Assembly (NCBI GenBank): GCA_946885645.1 | Contig: CAMPGU010000246.1 | Coordinates: 1-6,273, forward strand | DNA: 6,273 nucleotides | From: an uncultured Haloferula sp. | GTDB taxonomy: Bacteria; Verrucomicrobiota; Verrucomicrobiae; Verrucomicrobiales; Akkermansiaceae | Direction of reading: 5' to 3' | Shown: in pieces, positions 1 to 6,273 of the stretch | Layout of the letters: each line of letters opens with the position of its first letter | Numbering within the stretch: the stretch's first letter is position 1 | Notes under the pieces: model-generated | Seen by the model: only the letters and a program-made list of their open reading frames with translations | Databases searched by the model: none | What the model was told of the DNA's origin: nothing | Made by a program: the position numbers and the translations under genes

Positions 1-565
1 GGATACGGATCAGGTTTGAAACCGGGCCCGTCACCCAATCCGAACCTGCCAGAGGAGGCCCGACGGGGCCGCCTTCGCCATTCGCGCCGTGACAGGCCAT
101 GCAGACCAGGAATCCGGCCTTTCCGGCTTCCATCACGGCGGGATCCACCGCTGCATCGGCGGCCGGTGTGAGCTGATCGACCGCGCCGAAATCCGGGCCT
201 TTCTCGGCTGCCTTGGCCTCCGCCACGATTCCACCGGGCACGATCTGCGTGTCCTGCTTCACCGCCTCCGGTTTCGCGGAAAGAAACGTCTTGCCCACGT
301 GCTCGAACGCCACCGAAGGCGGCACCTGCACGGTCTTGCCTTTCTCCACTTCCTTGTAGCCGAGCGCGGCCGCTTGGGCGGCATCCACGGCGGAGCGCGT
401 TTCGTAGCGCTTCACGGCCGCCGCTTCTTCGAGCGGGTCGGTGCCCGACGGGCCGCTCGTGAAGAGCTTCATCACGAGCAGGATCACGCCGAAGAGCGAG
501 AACACGCCGAGCGCCCACCAGAAGGCGGTGAACCGGACGAAGGGATTGTCGCTGGATGAGGACAT
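1..565 (-). CDS. Membrane-anchored monoheme cytochrome c, C-terminus cut by window edge
   Basis: A likely electron carrier acting outside the cytoplasmic membrane, between ACIII and a terminal oxidase or other acceptor. The frame starts at an ATG (563-565), 27 bases after the actF stop, and stays open for 188 codons to the left edge. One hydrophobic segment (about residues 13-33, FWWALGVFSLFGVILLVMK) has no signal-peptidase site that I can see, so it is probably an N-terminal membrane anchor. A long Ala/Glu/Lys-rich, low-complexity linker (about 40-140) follows. The c-type heme site CMACH is at residues 155-159 (bases 89-103), followed by GANGEGGPVGPPLAGSDW, typical of small class I cytochrome c domains. 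The axial Met would lie beyond the edge. It could be a stand-alone cytochrome or the first part of a larger fusion; the sequence cannot decide. The cytochrome c call is firm, the partner is inferred from position. Confidence 0.88.
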   Translation of the reverse strand, partial: MSSSSDNPFVRFTAFWWALGVFSLFGVILLVMKLFTSGPSGTDPLEEAAAVKRYETRSAVDAAQAAALGYKEVEKGKTVQVPPSVAFEHVGKTFLSAKPEAVKQDTQIVPGGIVAEAKAAEKGPDFGAVDQLTPAADAAVDPAVMEAGKAGFLVCMACHGANGEGGPVGPPLAGSDWVTGPVSNLIRI

Positions 566-594
566 TAGGAAAAGGGATCGGGAGCCAAGGGATC
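566..594. repeat. Purine-rich imperfect repeat in the actF-cytochrome spacer
   Basis: The 27-base spacer, plus the first bases of the actF stop region, reads on the plus strand as purine-rich blocks. AGGGATC occurs at 573-579 and again at 588-594, with a related GGGAGCC between them (580-586). The two exact copies are 15 bases apart, so this is only roughly periodic. On the transcribed strand it is pyrimidine-rich directly before the cytochrome ATG, the opposite of a Shine-Dalgarno sequence. Function unknown; it may be the degenerate relative of the 7-base repeats in the other spacers. Confidence 0.35.
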
Positions 595-1954
595 AGTTCG
601 AAACGTTGGCGGATTCGAGGATGCGGGGATCGCGGTGCGGGTAGGTGGCCGTCTGCGTCAGCGCGCGGAGATAGAAGAACACGAAGCCGGAGCCGACGGT
701 AAGGAAGGCGAGGATGTCACCCCAGAAGGCGCCGGGGATGGAAGTCGTCACGTTCTTGTACTCCGGCAGCATGTTCATCAGGGACACCGAGCGCTCCGGG
801 ATCACGATGATGTAGTGATCGAGGATATGCATCACCAGCGTGTAAGCGCACACGATGCTCAGGAGCTTCGGGTTCTTCTTCAGCCATGCCTGGAGCAGCA
901 CCACGAAGGGCACCACGAAGTGGCCGAAGACCAGCACCACGCTGGCGGTATTCCAGCCTCCGGTGTTGCGGATCAGGTACCACGAGGTTTCCTCGGTGAT
1001 ATTGGCGTACCAGATGAGGAAATACTGCGAGAAGGAGATGTAGGCCCAGAAGATGGTGAAGGCGAGCAGCAGCTTGCCCATGATGTGGTAGTGCTCCGGA
1101 CCCACCACCCGCTTCAGGTAGCCGCCTTTCTGCATCAGCGTCGCGGTGATGATGATCACCGCCATCGAGTTCAGGGCGGCGCCGGCGAAGAGATAGACAC
1201 CCCACATCGTGGAGAACCAATCGAACTTCATGCCCTGCAGCAGATCGATGCCCGCGAAGGTGATGGTGATCGCGAAAATGATCAGCGTGTAGGTCGAATG
1301 GAAGCGCGCGCGGAAAAGGTTCTTCGTGCCGGGGTTCGGATCGTTGTCCTGGGCGGTGGAAAGCTTGCGCAAGCCGCGGATCACCAGGCCAAGGCCGATG
1401 AAGTAGAAGGCGAAGCGGGCATACCAGGCCACCTGGTTCATGTACCACTGCTTGTTCACCAGTAGCGCCTGATGGCCTTCCTCAAGCGCGTGGCCCATCG
1501 ACTTGGTGCCATAGAACCCGAAGAGGCTCTTGATGTTTTCTTCAAACACCTCGCCCCCCGACGCCCGGTGGATGTTCATCCACTCGTAGAGCCATTTCTG
1601 CACGTCCGGCAGAGCCAGCGGGATCGCGAAGATGGCCATCCATGGGAAAACCGAACCCAGGTTTTCCATCACGCGGCGCACCGAGGTCCCCCACCCCGAG
1701 TTGGAAACGTTGTGGAGGAGCGTCCAGAAGCAACCGCCCACGGCGAGGGTGAAGAAAAAGAAGAACGCGAACAGCCAGGAGTAAGCGAAGCTACCCGCCA
1801 CCTTGTCCGGCGCGAAAAACAGCAGATAGGCGCTGATCAAGCCGAGCAGGACGGCGGCTCCGCCCGCGATGCGCTTGATCGACTCAAGCTTCGAGCTGGC
1901 GATGCGCTCGCCATCGACCGGGATGTCGGCTGAAGTTACGAAGTGGTGTGCCAT
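593..1954 (-). CDS. actF: ACIII subunit ActF, quinone-binding integral membrane protein (NrfD-like)
   Basis: ActF is a large membrane subunit of alternative complex III, paralogous to ActC and thought to contribute to a proton path in the membrane. The 453-residue protein has the usual length. About ten hydrophobic helices are visible, near residues 30-48, 57-79, 98-118, 178-195, 221-241, 250-272, 292-317, 335-358, 363-385 and 409-430. The long loop between helices 3 and 4 ends in HQALLVNKQWYMNQ (161-174), matching the family's usual 'KQAYLN' segment before helix 4. The loop KNLFRARFHS and the GHFVVPF motif (344-350) are also family-like. The ATG (1952-1954) lies 19 bases after the actE stop and is preceded by a pyrimidine-rich stretch, not a Shine-Dalgarno sequence. 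It is followed at 27 bases by a cytochrome c gene. Identification rests on topology, motifs and operon order. Confidence 0.93.
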   Translation of the reverse strand: MAHHFVTSADIPVDGERIASSKLESIKRIAGGAAVLLGLISAYLLFFAPDKVAGSFAYSWLFAFFFFFTLAVGGCFWTLLHNVSNSGWGTSVRRVMENLGSVFPWMAIFAIPLALPDVQKWLYEWMNIHRASGGEVFEENIKSLFGFYGTKSMGHALEEGHQALLVNKQWYMNQVAWYARFAFYFIGLGLVIRGLRKLSTAQDNDPNPGTKNLFRARFHSTYTLIIFAITITFAGIDLLQGMKFDWFSTMWGVYLFAGAALNSMAVIIITATLMQKGGYLKRVVGPEHYHIMGKLLLAFTIFWAYISFSQYFLIWYANITEETSWYLIRNTGGWNTASVVLVFGHFVVPFVVLLQAWLKKNPKLLSIVCAYTLVMHILDHYIIVIPERSVSLMNMLPEYKNVTTSIPGAFWGDILAFLTVGSGFVFFYLRALTQTATYPHRDPRILESANVSN

Positions 1955-1973
1955 TTCGGTGGAGAAAGAAAAG

Positions 1974-2672
1974 TTACTGCGCCGCCGTGGCGGTAGCGGC
2001 GGTGGCCTTGTCGTAAGCCTCCTTCACGGCCTCGTAGGGGGCCTTGCGGGCGAATTGAAGGGCACGGACGTAAGCGACGATCGCCCATCGGTCGCGCAGG
2101 TTCACGTTGTGTTTGTAAGGACCCATGTTGCCCTTGCCGTTCGAGATCACGTCGAAGAGCCGGCCGTCGGGATAGGCGGCTTGCGCGTAGGTGTCCTGCG
2201 TCAGGTTCGCGATGCCGGGCACGCCGAAGTGGCTGGTGATGCCCAGGCCGTCTCCGGACTCGCCGTGGCAGATGGCGCAGTTGACGTTGAAAACCTCTTC
2301 GCCGCGTTTTAGGAAAGCCCCGACCGTTTCCGGCGTCAGGTTCAGCTCTTCCGGCATCCCGTTGGCATAATAGCCGTCGATGCCGCCGGTCGCGTAGTAG
2401 CCGGTGCCGCCGCCGAATTCCGGCTCCGGGATCCCGCCGATTTCCGAAGCTCCTTCCGGATTGAAGCCGAGCGCTTGGGTGCCGTGCACCGGCTGGCGCG
2501 CGCCCTGTCCGTCGGCGAAGAAGCCGCTGGGCTTCTGGGCCTTCAACTTGTCCTGCTCGTCCATGTCCGGGAACAGGCGGATCGGCGCGTCCGGGGACTT
2601 GCCGCCCCGCACCGGCATCAGGCCGATGAAGAGAGCTGCGATGATCGCGTAGGCGAGGAAGAAGTATTTCAC
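1974..2672 (-). CDS. actE: ACIII subunit ActE, monoheme cytochrome c
   Basis: ActE is the monoheme cytochrome c subunit of ACIII, passing electrons from the complex towards a soluble cytochrome or directly to the oxidase. The protein has 232 residues. A short N-terminal hydrophobic segment (about 4-20) acts as signal or anchor; no lipobox cysteine follows it, although lipoprotein forms occur in the family. The single heme site CAICH is at residues 132-136 (bases 2265-2279), and NMGPY near residue 183 offers the likely axial Met. A Gly/Tyr-rich stretch at 86-105 repeats GYYATG and GYYANG. The C-terminus is Ala/Thr-rich. The start is a GTG at 2670-2672: an in-frame stop 16 bases upstream (2688-2690) leaves no earlier start, and the signal segment begins right there. 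No clear ribosome binding site. It lies 44 bases after actD and 19 bases before actF. Confidence 0.93.
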   Translation of the reverse strand: MKYFFLAYAIIAALFIGLMPVRGGKSPDAPIRLFPDMDEQDKLKAQKPSGFFADGQGARQPVHGTQALGFNPEGASEIGGIPEPEFGGGTGYYATGGIDGYYANGMPEELNLTPETVGAFLKRGEEVFNVNCAICHGESGDGLGITSHFGVPGIANLTQDTYAQAAYPDGRLFDVISNGKGNMGPYKHNVNLRDRWAIVAYVRALQFARKAPYEAVKEAYDKATAATATAAQ

Positions 2673-2682
2673 GGGCGGATCG

Positions 2683-2710
2683 GAAATTTAAGACCTGAAA
2701 TTCGAAATCA
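2683..2710. repeat. Tandem 7-base repeat, four units, in the actD-actE spacer
   Basis: On the plus strand the spacer contains four consecutive 7-base units. Units 1, 3 and 4 (2683-2689, 2697-2703, 2704-2710) share GAAATNN; unit 2 (2690-2696, AAGACCT) is diverged. The array ends 10 bases upstream of the actE GTG and is AT-rich against GC-rich coding sequence. One unit supplies the TAA that closes the actE frame upstream. A similar period appears in the actB-actC spacer with a different consensus. Function unknown. Confidence 0.6.
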
Positions 2711-2716
2711 GCGGAG

Positions 2717-3271
2717 TCAGTCCTCCTCTTCGACGAGTTCGATACTCTTGCCCCCGATATCCTCGAGGAATTTGCGGGTGCCGTCCGGACTGAATTTCGG
2801 ATCCCGGGCCTCGACCGCGATGAAGAAGGCATCATCCGTGGCGCGGTGGAACTGGCGGCTGGCGAAAAGCGGATGATTGAGCCGCGGCAGCTTCATCAGC
2901 GCCAGCAGGCCGAAAAGCGTGGTGAAACCGGAGAAGAGGATCGTCAGCTCGAACATGATCGGGAAGAAGGCCGGCACCGTGAAGATGTTCGTCGGCTTCC
3001 CCTGCACCACCGTCGGGTAGATCTCCACCTGCGTGATGTAGGCCAGACCGAAGCCCGTCGCCGTGCCCAGCATGCCGCCGAAGAAGACGAACCAGGGAAG
3101 GATCGAGCGCTTCAAGCCCATCGCGCCGTCCAGGCCGTGCACCGGGTAGGGCGTGTGGCAATCCCACTTGCGGAAGCCGGCATCGCGCACCTTCTCGGCC
3201 GCCTTGTAGAGGGCGGAGGCGCTGGGGAATTCGGCCAGGTAGCCGTAAACGCGTTTGCGGGTGGTGCTCAC
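2717..3271 (-). CDS. actD: ACIII subunit ActD (DUF3341 family membrane protein)
   Basis: ActD is a small membrane subunit of alternative complex III with no cofactor, thought to stabilise the complex beside ActC. It has 184 residues from the chosen start. The N-terminal domain has the family pattern VYGYLAEF (8-15), then a helix and WDCHTPYPVHGLDGAMG (36-52), the hallmark DUF3341 motif. Two transmembrane helices follow at about 57-79 and 101-127, then LNHPLF and DDAFFIAVEA (146-155), which match the conserved C-terminal ferredoxin-like part. The C-terminus is acidic (EEED). I chose GTG 3269-3271 because the family normally begins a few residues before the YGYLAEF strand. A second GTG at 3329-3331 would add 20 residues and overlap actC by 23 bases; those residues look non-conserved. 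An AGGA lies about 20 bases before the chosen GTG, too far to be a normal ribosome site. Confidence 0.92.
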   Translation of the reverse strand: MSTTRKRVYGYLAEFPSASALYKAAEKVRDAGFRKWDCHTPYPVHGLDGAMGLKRSILPWFVFFGGMLGTATGFGLAYITQVEIYPTVVQGKPTNIFTVPAFFPIMFELTILFSGFTTLFGLLALMKLPRLNHPLFASRQFHRATDDAFFIAVEARDPKFSPDGTRKFLEDIGGKSIELVEEED

Positions 3272-3308
3272 TTTTCGGAAAATCGTGGGTTCCTCGTTAC
3301 GGGAAAAT

Positions 3309-4805
3309 TCAGGCCTTGCTCTCGACGGCACCCTTGCCGTGGAGCTCGTGCTGATAGGCGGCCACCGTCTCCACCCCTTGGTCCGGATGGTCGTGGTGAT
3401 CGTCGTGGTGCGGATCGGATTCCGGCAGCGTCCACTTCACCTCCGCGATGTTGATGCAGGGCAGGAAGCGCAGGAAAAGCAGGAAGAGCGCGAGGAACAT
3501 CCCGATGGTGCCGATGAAGAGCGCCATCTCGACATAGCTCGGATTGTAGGTCTTCCAGTCGCCCGGCAGGAACATGCGGGCCAGCGTGGTCACGATGATC
3601 ACGAAGCGCTCGAACCACATGCCGATGTTCACCGCCATGGCCACGCCCATGACCACCCAGAGGTTTTCACGGCAGGCCTTGAACCAGAAGAGCTGCGGGG
3701 AAAGCACGTTGCAGGACATCATCGCCAGGTAGGCCCACCAGTAGGGGCCGGTGATGCGGAACTTGAAGGCGTCGATCTCGTACTTGGCACCCGAGTAGTA
3801 GGCCACGAAGAGCTCCATCAGGTAGGCGTAGCCGACGATCGTGCCGGTCAGCAGGATGATCTTCGCCATGTTGTCGATGTGCTTCATCGTGATCAGGTCG
3901 TGCAGCCCGTAGAGCTGGCGCGCCGGAACCATGATGGTGAGCACCATCGCGAAGCCGCCGAAAATGGCACCCGCAACGAAGTAGGGCGGGAAGATGGTGG
4001 TGTGCCAGCCGGGAACGATCGAGGTGGCGAAGTCGAAGGACACCACGGAGTGCACGGAGAGCACCAGCGGGGTGGAAAGGGCCGCCAGCAGCAGGTAGGC
4101 CATCTCGTAGTGGCTCCACTGGCGGTTGCCGCCGCGCCAGCCGAGGGAAAAGATGCCGTAGAGCATCTTCCGAAGGCCCGGCTTGCAGCGGTCGCGGATG
4201 GTCGCCAAGTCCGGCACCATGCCGAGATACCAGAAGATCAGCGAGATCGTGAAGTACGTCGAAACCGCGAACACGTCCCACAACAGCGGCGACTTGAAGT
4301 TCTGCCACACCGCGTTGGAATTCGGGATCGGGGCGAGGAACCACGCCATCCAGACGCGACCGACGTGGAAGGCCGGGAAAATACCGGCGCACATCACCGC
4401 GAAGATCGTCATGGCCTCCGCCGCGCGGTTGATCGAAGTCCGCCAGTTCTGGCGCGTCAGGAATAGCACCGCGGAAATCAGCGTCCCCGCGTGGCCGATA
4501 CCGATCCAGAACACGAAGTTCGTGATATCCCAGCCCCAGAACACCCGGTTCGACATCCCCCAGACACCGACCCCCGTCGAAACCAGATACGTCAGGCCCA
4601 GGCCGACACCCACCATCGCGATCAGCGCGGAGGGCAGGAAAAGCAGCCACCAGAGGAAAGGCTGGCGGTTCTCCAGCACTCCGCAGATGCGTTCGGTGAT
4701 CCAGTGGTAGGATCGGCCGTTGAGGATGAGCTTCTCGCGCTCCAGGACCGGAATTTTCGGTCCTTGGCGCGTCGGGCTCGGAGCATGTTCGGTGGCGGTG
4801 GCCAT
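3309..4805 (-). CDS. actC: ACIII subunit ActC, NrfD/PsrC-like integral membrane quinol oxidase subunit
   Basis: ActC is the membrane subunit that docks ActB and oxidises menaquinol or ubiquinol on the outer side; it belongs to the NrfD/PsrC family. The protein has 498 residues and about ten membrane helices (roughly 51-75, 94-117, 129-148, 175-197, 232-255, 272-295, 312-335, 353-375, 383-405, 428-448). Family motifs are clear: [16 protein letters not shown] (99-114) with the conserved His, [11 protein letters not shown] with Glu130, HVGRVW (147-152), and [15 protein letters not shown] (171-185) with Asp177. The N-terminal [14 protein letters not shown] is also typical. The C-terminal tail after the last helix is hydrophilic with a His/Asp cluster HHDDHHDH (466-473). 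The ATG is at 4803-4805, 53 bases after the actB stop, behind an AT-rich 7-base repeat and without a Shine-Dalgarno sequence. actD follows after 37 bases. Confidence 0.95.
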   Translation of the reverse strand: MATATEHAPSPTRQGPKIPVLEREKLILNGRSYHWITERICGVLENRQPFLWWLLFLPSALIAMVGVGLGLTYLVSTGVGVWGMSNRVFWGWDITNFVFWIGIGHAGTLISAVLFLTRQNWRTSINRAAEAMTIFAVMCAGIFPAFHVGRVWMAWFLAPIPNSNAVWQNFKSPLLWDVFAVSTYFTISLIFWYLGMVPDLATIRDRCKPGLRKMLYGIFSLGWRGGNRQWSHYEMAYLLLAALSTPLVLSVHSVVSFDFATSIVPGWHTTIFPPYFVAGAIFGGFAMVLTIMVPARQLYGLHDLITMKHIDNMAKIILLTGTIVGYAYLMELFVAYYSGAKYEIDAFKFRITGPYWWAYLAMMSCNVLSPQLFWFKACRENLWVVMGVAMAVNIGMWFERFVIIVTTLARMFLPGDWKTYNPSYVEMALFIGTIGMFLALFLLFLRFLPCINIAEVKWTLPESDPHHDDHHDHPDQGVETVAAYQHELHGKGAVESKA

Positions 4806-4818
4806 GTAATTGGGAAAA

Positions 4819-4846
4819 TTACTAAGTTCTAAGCACTAATGACTAA
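4819..4846. repeat. Tandem 7-base repeat NNNCTAA, four units, in the actB-actC spacer
   Basis: Four exact-period units on the plus strand (4819-4825, 4826-4832, 4833-4839, 4840-4846) all end in CTAA. The variable triplets are TTA, GTT, GCA and TGA. On the transcribed strand this is TTAG followed by three variable bases, repeated. It ends 13 bases upstream of the actC ATG and fills half of the 53-base spacer. It is strikingly AT-rich for this DNA. It offers no ribosome binding site, obvious hairpin or promoter pair. Function unknown. Confidence 0.75.
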
Positions 4847-4858
4847 ACACGCGGCGGT

Positions 4859-6273
4859 TCAGTGCATGTGGATGGTGGACTTGCCGACCCACTTGGCGTC
4901 AGGCATCGCCGGATTCGGATTCTTCACCCGCGCGAGGTAGCTGGTGCGCGGCTTGGTGCCGATGTAGTTCAGGAGATCGTAGTTCCGCTCGCTCTTCTTG
5001 GCGCGGACCATCACCGACTTGTCCTCGTCGAGCAGGTTGCCGAATTCGATGCCGCCCGCGGGGCAGGCTTCCTGGCAAGCCACCTTCACCGAATCCACCG
5101 CAATGCGGAGGGTATGGGTGGTGACGTCCATTTCCGTCGATTTCGCGCCGGCTAGCAGGGCTTCCTGCTTTTGGCCGCGCTTCTGGCGGATCTTCGCATC
5201 CTTCAGGCGCTGGACGCAGTAGGTGCACTTCTCCATCACACCGCGCATGCGGACCGTCACGTTGGGATTGCGCTGCAGATGCGGCGCGGTGCCTACCTGC
5301 TTCTCGCCAAGGGGACCCTTGTAAAGGTTGTGGGCCACCAGCGGGTTGCGCTTGTTGTAATCGAAGAAATTGAAACGACGCGCCTTGTACGGGCAGTTGT
5401 TCGCGCAGTAGCGGGTGCCGATGCAGCGGTTGTAGGCCATCGCGTTGAGGCCGTCTTCCGTATGAACCGTCGCGTTAACCGGGCAGACGGTTTCGCAGGG
5501 GGCGCTTTCGCACTGCACGCAGGAGACCGGTTGGGGCACCAGCGCCGGGTTGCCGGGATCGAAGGTGTTTTCCTTGTCGATGGCGTAGTAGCGATCCATG
5601 CGGATCCAGTGCATCTCGCGGCCCTTGGCGATCTGCTCCTTGCCCACGATCGGAATGTTGTTTTCCGCCTGGCAGGCCACGAGACAGGCGTTGCAGCCCA
5701 TGCACGCGGACAGATCGATCGTCATGCCCCACTGGTGCAGCGGATCGCTGACGTGCTGGTTGCCGCGTTTGTCTTCCTGCTTGTAGAGCGAAATATTCGG
5801 CGGCGCATGGGCGTCGTTGCCCTGCTTCGGCACATTGTGGAGTTGCTCCTGGAAGCTTCCCTTGTGGTCGCCGGAGTCGAAGGTCGAGATCTCCCGGGCG
5901 AGCGCGCGGCCATACATGCCGAAGTGCTCCTGCACCAGCGCCAGCGGGTAGCGCTTGCCGGTCTTTTCCACCGTGGCACCCGTCGCGTAGTAGGAAGTCG
6001 CCGCCGTGCGCAGCGGATAGGCATTGAAGCCCGAGTTCACGCCGACTTGACCGACGTGGCTCGCAGGGGCGTTGCCCTTCGCGTCGCGGTTGAACTTGTC
6101 CTCGCCGTCGAAACCCTGGCCGTAGCCGAGCGGGATGACAATCGTGTTCTCGGCCTGACCAAAGGCGATCATCACCGGGATCTCCAGTTCGCCCCCGTTG
6201 ACCTTCACCTTGATCATCGGGCCGTCGCGAAACCGGAATCGGCCGGTGCGTCGAAGACCGGATTGGCCGGCGT
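4859..6273 (-). CDS. actB: ACIII subunit ActB, C-terminal part with iron-sulfur domain (gene incomplete, possibly disrupted)
   Basis: ActB is the fused molybdopterin-oxidoreductase-like/iron-sulfur subunit of ACIII and carries electrons on the outer face. Numbering here is from the Met at 6217. Residues 1-80 are the end of the large domain (VKVNGGELEIPV, then IPLGYGQG and GFNAYPLR). From about 160 comes a PsrB/HybA-like four-cluster domain: C172-C175-C178-C182; C233-C236-C241-C245; C265-C271-C275; and C331-C334 with C381-C385. Thr268 in CIGTRYC replaces a cluster Cys. The resulting 15 cysteines fit three [4Fe-4S] and one [3Fe-4S] cluster, as known for ActB. Full-length ActB is about 1,000 residues, so ATG 6217 is almost surely not the start: it lies mid-domain with no ribosome site. 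The frame stays open to the edge, but the residues upstream of about 6225 do not look like ActB, whereas another frame there does (see 6214-6273). Confidence 0.9.
   Translation of the reverse strand, partial: AGQSGLRRTGRFRFRDGPMIKVKVNGGELEIPVMIAFGQAENTIVIPLGYGQGFDGEDKFNRDAKGNAPASHVGQVGVNSGFNAYPLRTAATSYYATGATVEKTGKRYPLALVQEHFGMYGRALAREISTFDSGDHKGSFQEQLHNVPKQGNDAHAPPNISLYKQEDKRGNQHVSDPLHQWGMTIDLSACMGCNACLVACQAENNIPIVGKEQIAKGREMHWIRMDRYYAIDKENTFDPGNPALVPQPVSCVQCESAPCETVCPVNATVHTEDGLNAMAYNRCIGTRYCANNCPYKARRFNFFDYNKRNPLVAHNLYKGPLGEKQVGTAPHLQRNPNVTVRMRGVMEKCTYCVQRLKDAKIRQKRGQKQEALLAGAKSTEMDVTTHTLRIAVDSVKVACQEACPAGGIEFGNLLDEDKSVMVRAKKSERNYDLLNYIGTKPRTSYLARVKNPNPAMPDAKWVGKSTIHMH
6214..6273 (-). pseudogene. 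Out-of-frame fragment of the middle domain of ActB
   Basis: Reading the minus strand from 6273 gives TPANPVFDAPADSGFATAR and then a TGA at 6216-6214. NPVFDAPAD followed by a helix start (SGFATA) is the conserved mid-domain motif of ActB, usually seen as 'GGNPVYDAPADLDFAEAL'. In intact proteins it lies some 200-300 residues before the VKVNGG strand, which here follows at once in a different frame. In the actB frame the same bases read GRFRFRDGPMIKV, where only RDGPMIKV looks native. The join therefore falls at about 6222-6240. It could be a real deletion with frameshift, or a misassembly, especially if this is a contig end. The homology is recalled, not searched. Confidence 0.5.

Noticed and set aside
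89..559. 156-codon open frame on the plus strand at the left edge
   Set aside because: It is the antisense of the cytochrome c gene, whose CMACH site and membrane anchor are convincing; the product is Arg/His-rich shadow sequence.
635..1465. 276-codon open frame on the plus strand opposite actF
   Set aside because: Composition is His/Glu/Arg-biased with no recognisable domain, and it lies wholly inside the well-supported actF.
1936..2835. 299-codon minus-strand frame spanning actE and the end of actD
   Set aside because: It is a frame-shifted, Arg/Pro-rich reading of actE; actE in the proper frame has the signal segment and heme site.
3277..3308. GGAAAAT repeated at 3277-3283 and 3302-3308 in the actC-actD spacer, with a similar GGGAAAATT before actC
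   Set aside because: The copies are short and 25 bases apart, not tandem and not heptad-spaced; this could be chance in an AT-richer spacer.
3272..3331. Longer actD start overlapping the end of actC
   Set aside because: The GTG at 3329-3331 adds 20 unconserved-looking residues; the GTG at 3269-3271 fits the usual family N-terminus better.
3255..4466. 403-codon open frame on the plus strand opposite actC
   Set aside because: Its product is His/Arg/Glu-rich low-complexity sequence typical of antisense shadows in GC-rich DNA; actC on the other strand has clear family motifs.
5414..5416. Thr in place of a cluster cysteine in the third iron-sulfur motif of ActB (CIGTRYC)
   Set aside because: Not a defect: a CxGTRYC motif and one [3Fe-4S] cluster are the known state of ActB proteins.

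Overview
The window is part of one minus-strand operon for alternative complex III (ACIII, the Act complex). ACIII is a quinol:cytochrome c/oxidase oxidoreductase that replaces the bc1 complex in many bacteria. Five consecutive act genes are visible. In transcription order (high to low coordinate) they are actB (its C-terminal part only, running off the right edge), actC, actD, actE and actF. A membrane-anchored monoheme cytochrome c follows and runs off the left edge. Intergenic gaps are 53, 37, 44, 19 and 27 bases, so a single transcript is likely. No promoter, terminator, RNA gene, mobile element or CRISPR array was seen, and no stretch over about 60 bases lacks a gene.

The genes form one electron-transfer machine. 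ActC and ActF are ten-helix membrane proteins of the NrfD type, the quinol-oxidising and putative proton-path subunits. ActB carries four iron-sulfur clusters on the outer face. ActD is a two-helix stabilising subunit. ActE is a monoheme cytochrome c. ActA, the multiheme subunit, usually lies upstream of actB and would be beyond the right edge. The downstream cytochrome c is a plausible electron carrier or oxidase-linking subunit.

The DNA is GC-rich, and long antisense ORFs on the plus strand are shadows of the act genes. Gene order and protein style suggest a member of the PVC group, most likely Verrucomicrobiota, but this rests on recollection of the families and not on a search.

The system itself is known. 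Two things deserve a second look. First, at the right edge the actB reading frame breaks. The outermost 55 or so bases encode a conserved mid-protein ActB motif in a different frame, directly abutting the C-terminal domain, so roughly 200-300 residues appear to be missing through deletion or misassembly. Second, two intergenic spacers carry short AT-rich tandem repeats with an exact 7-base period just before start codons, while no start in the window has a clear Shine-Dalgarno sequence.
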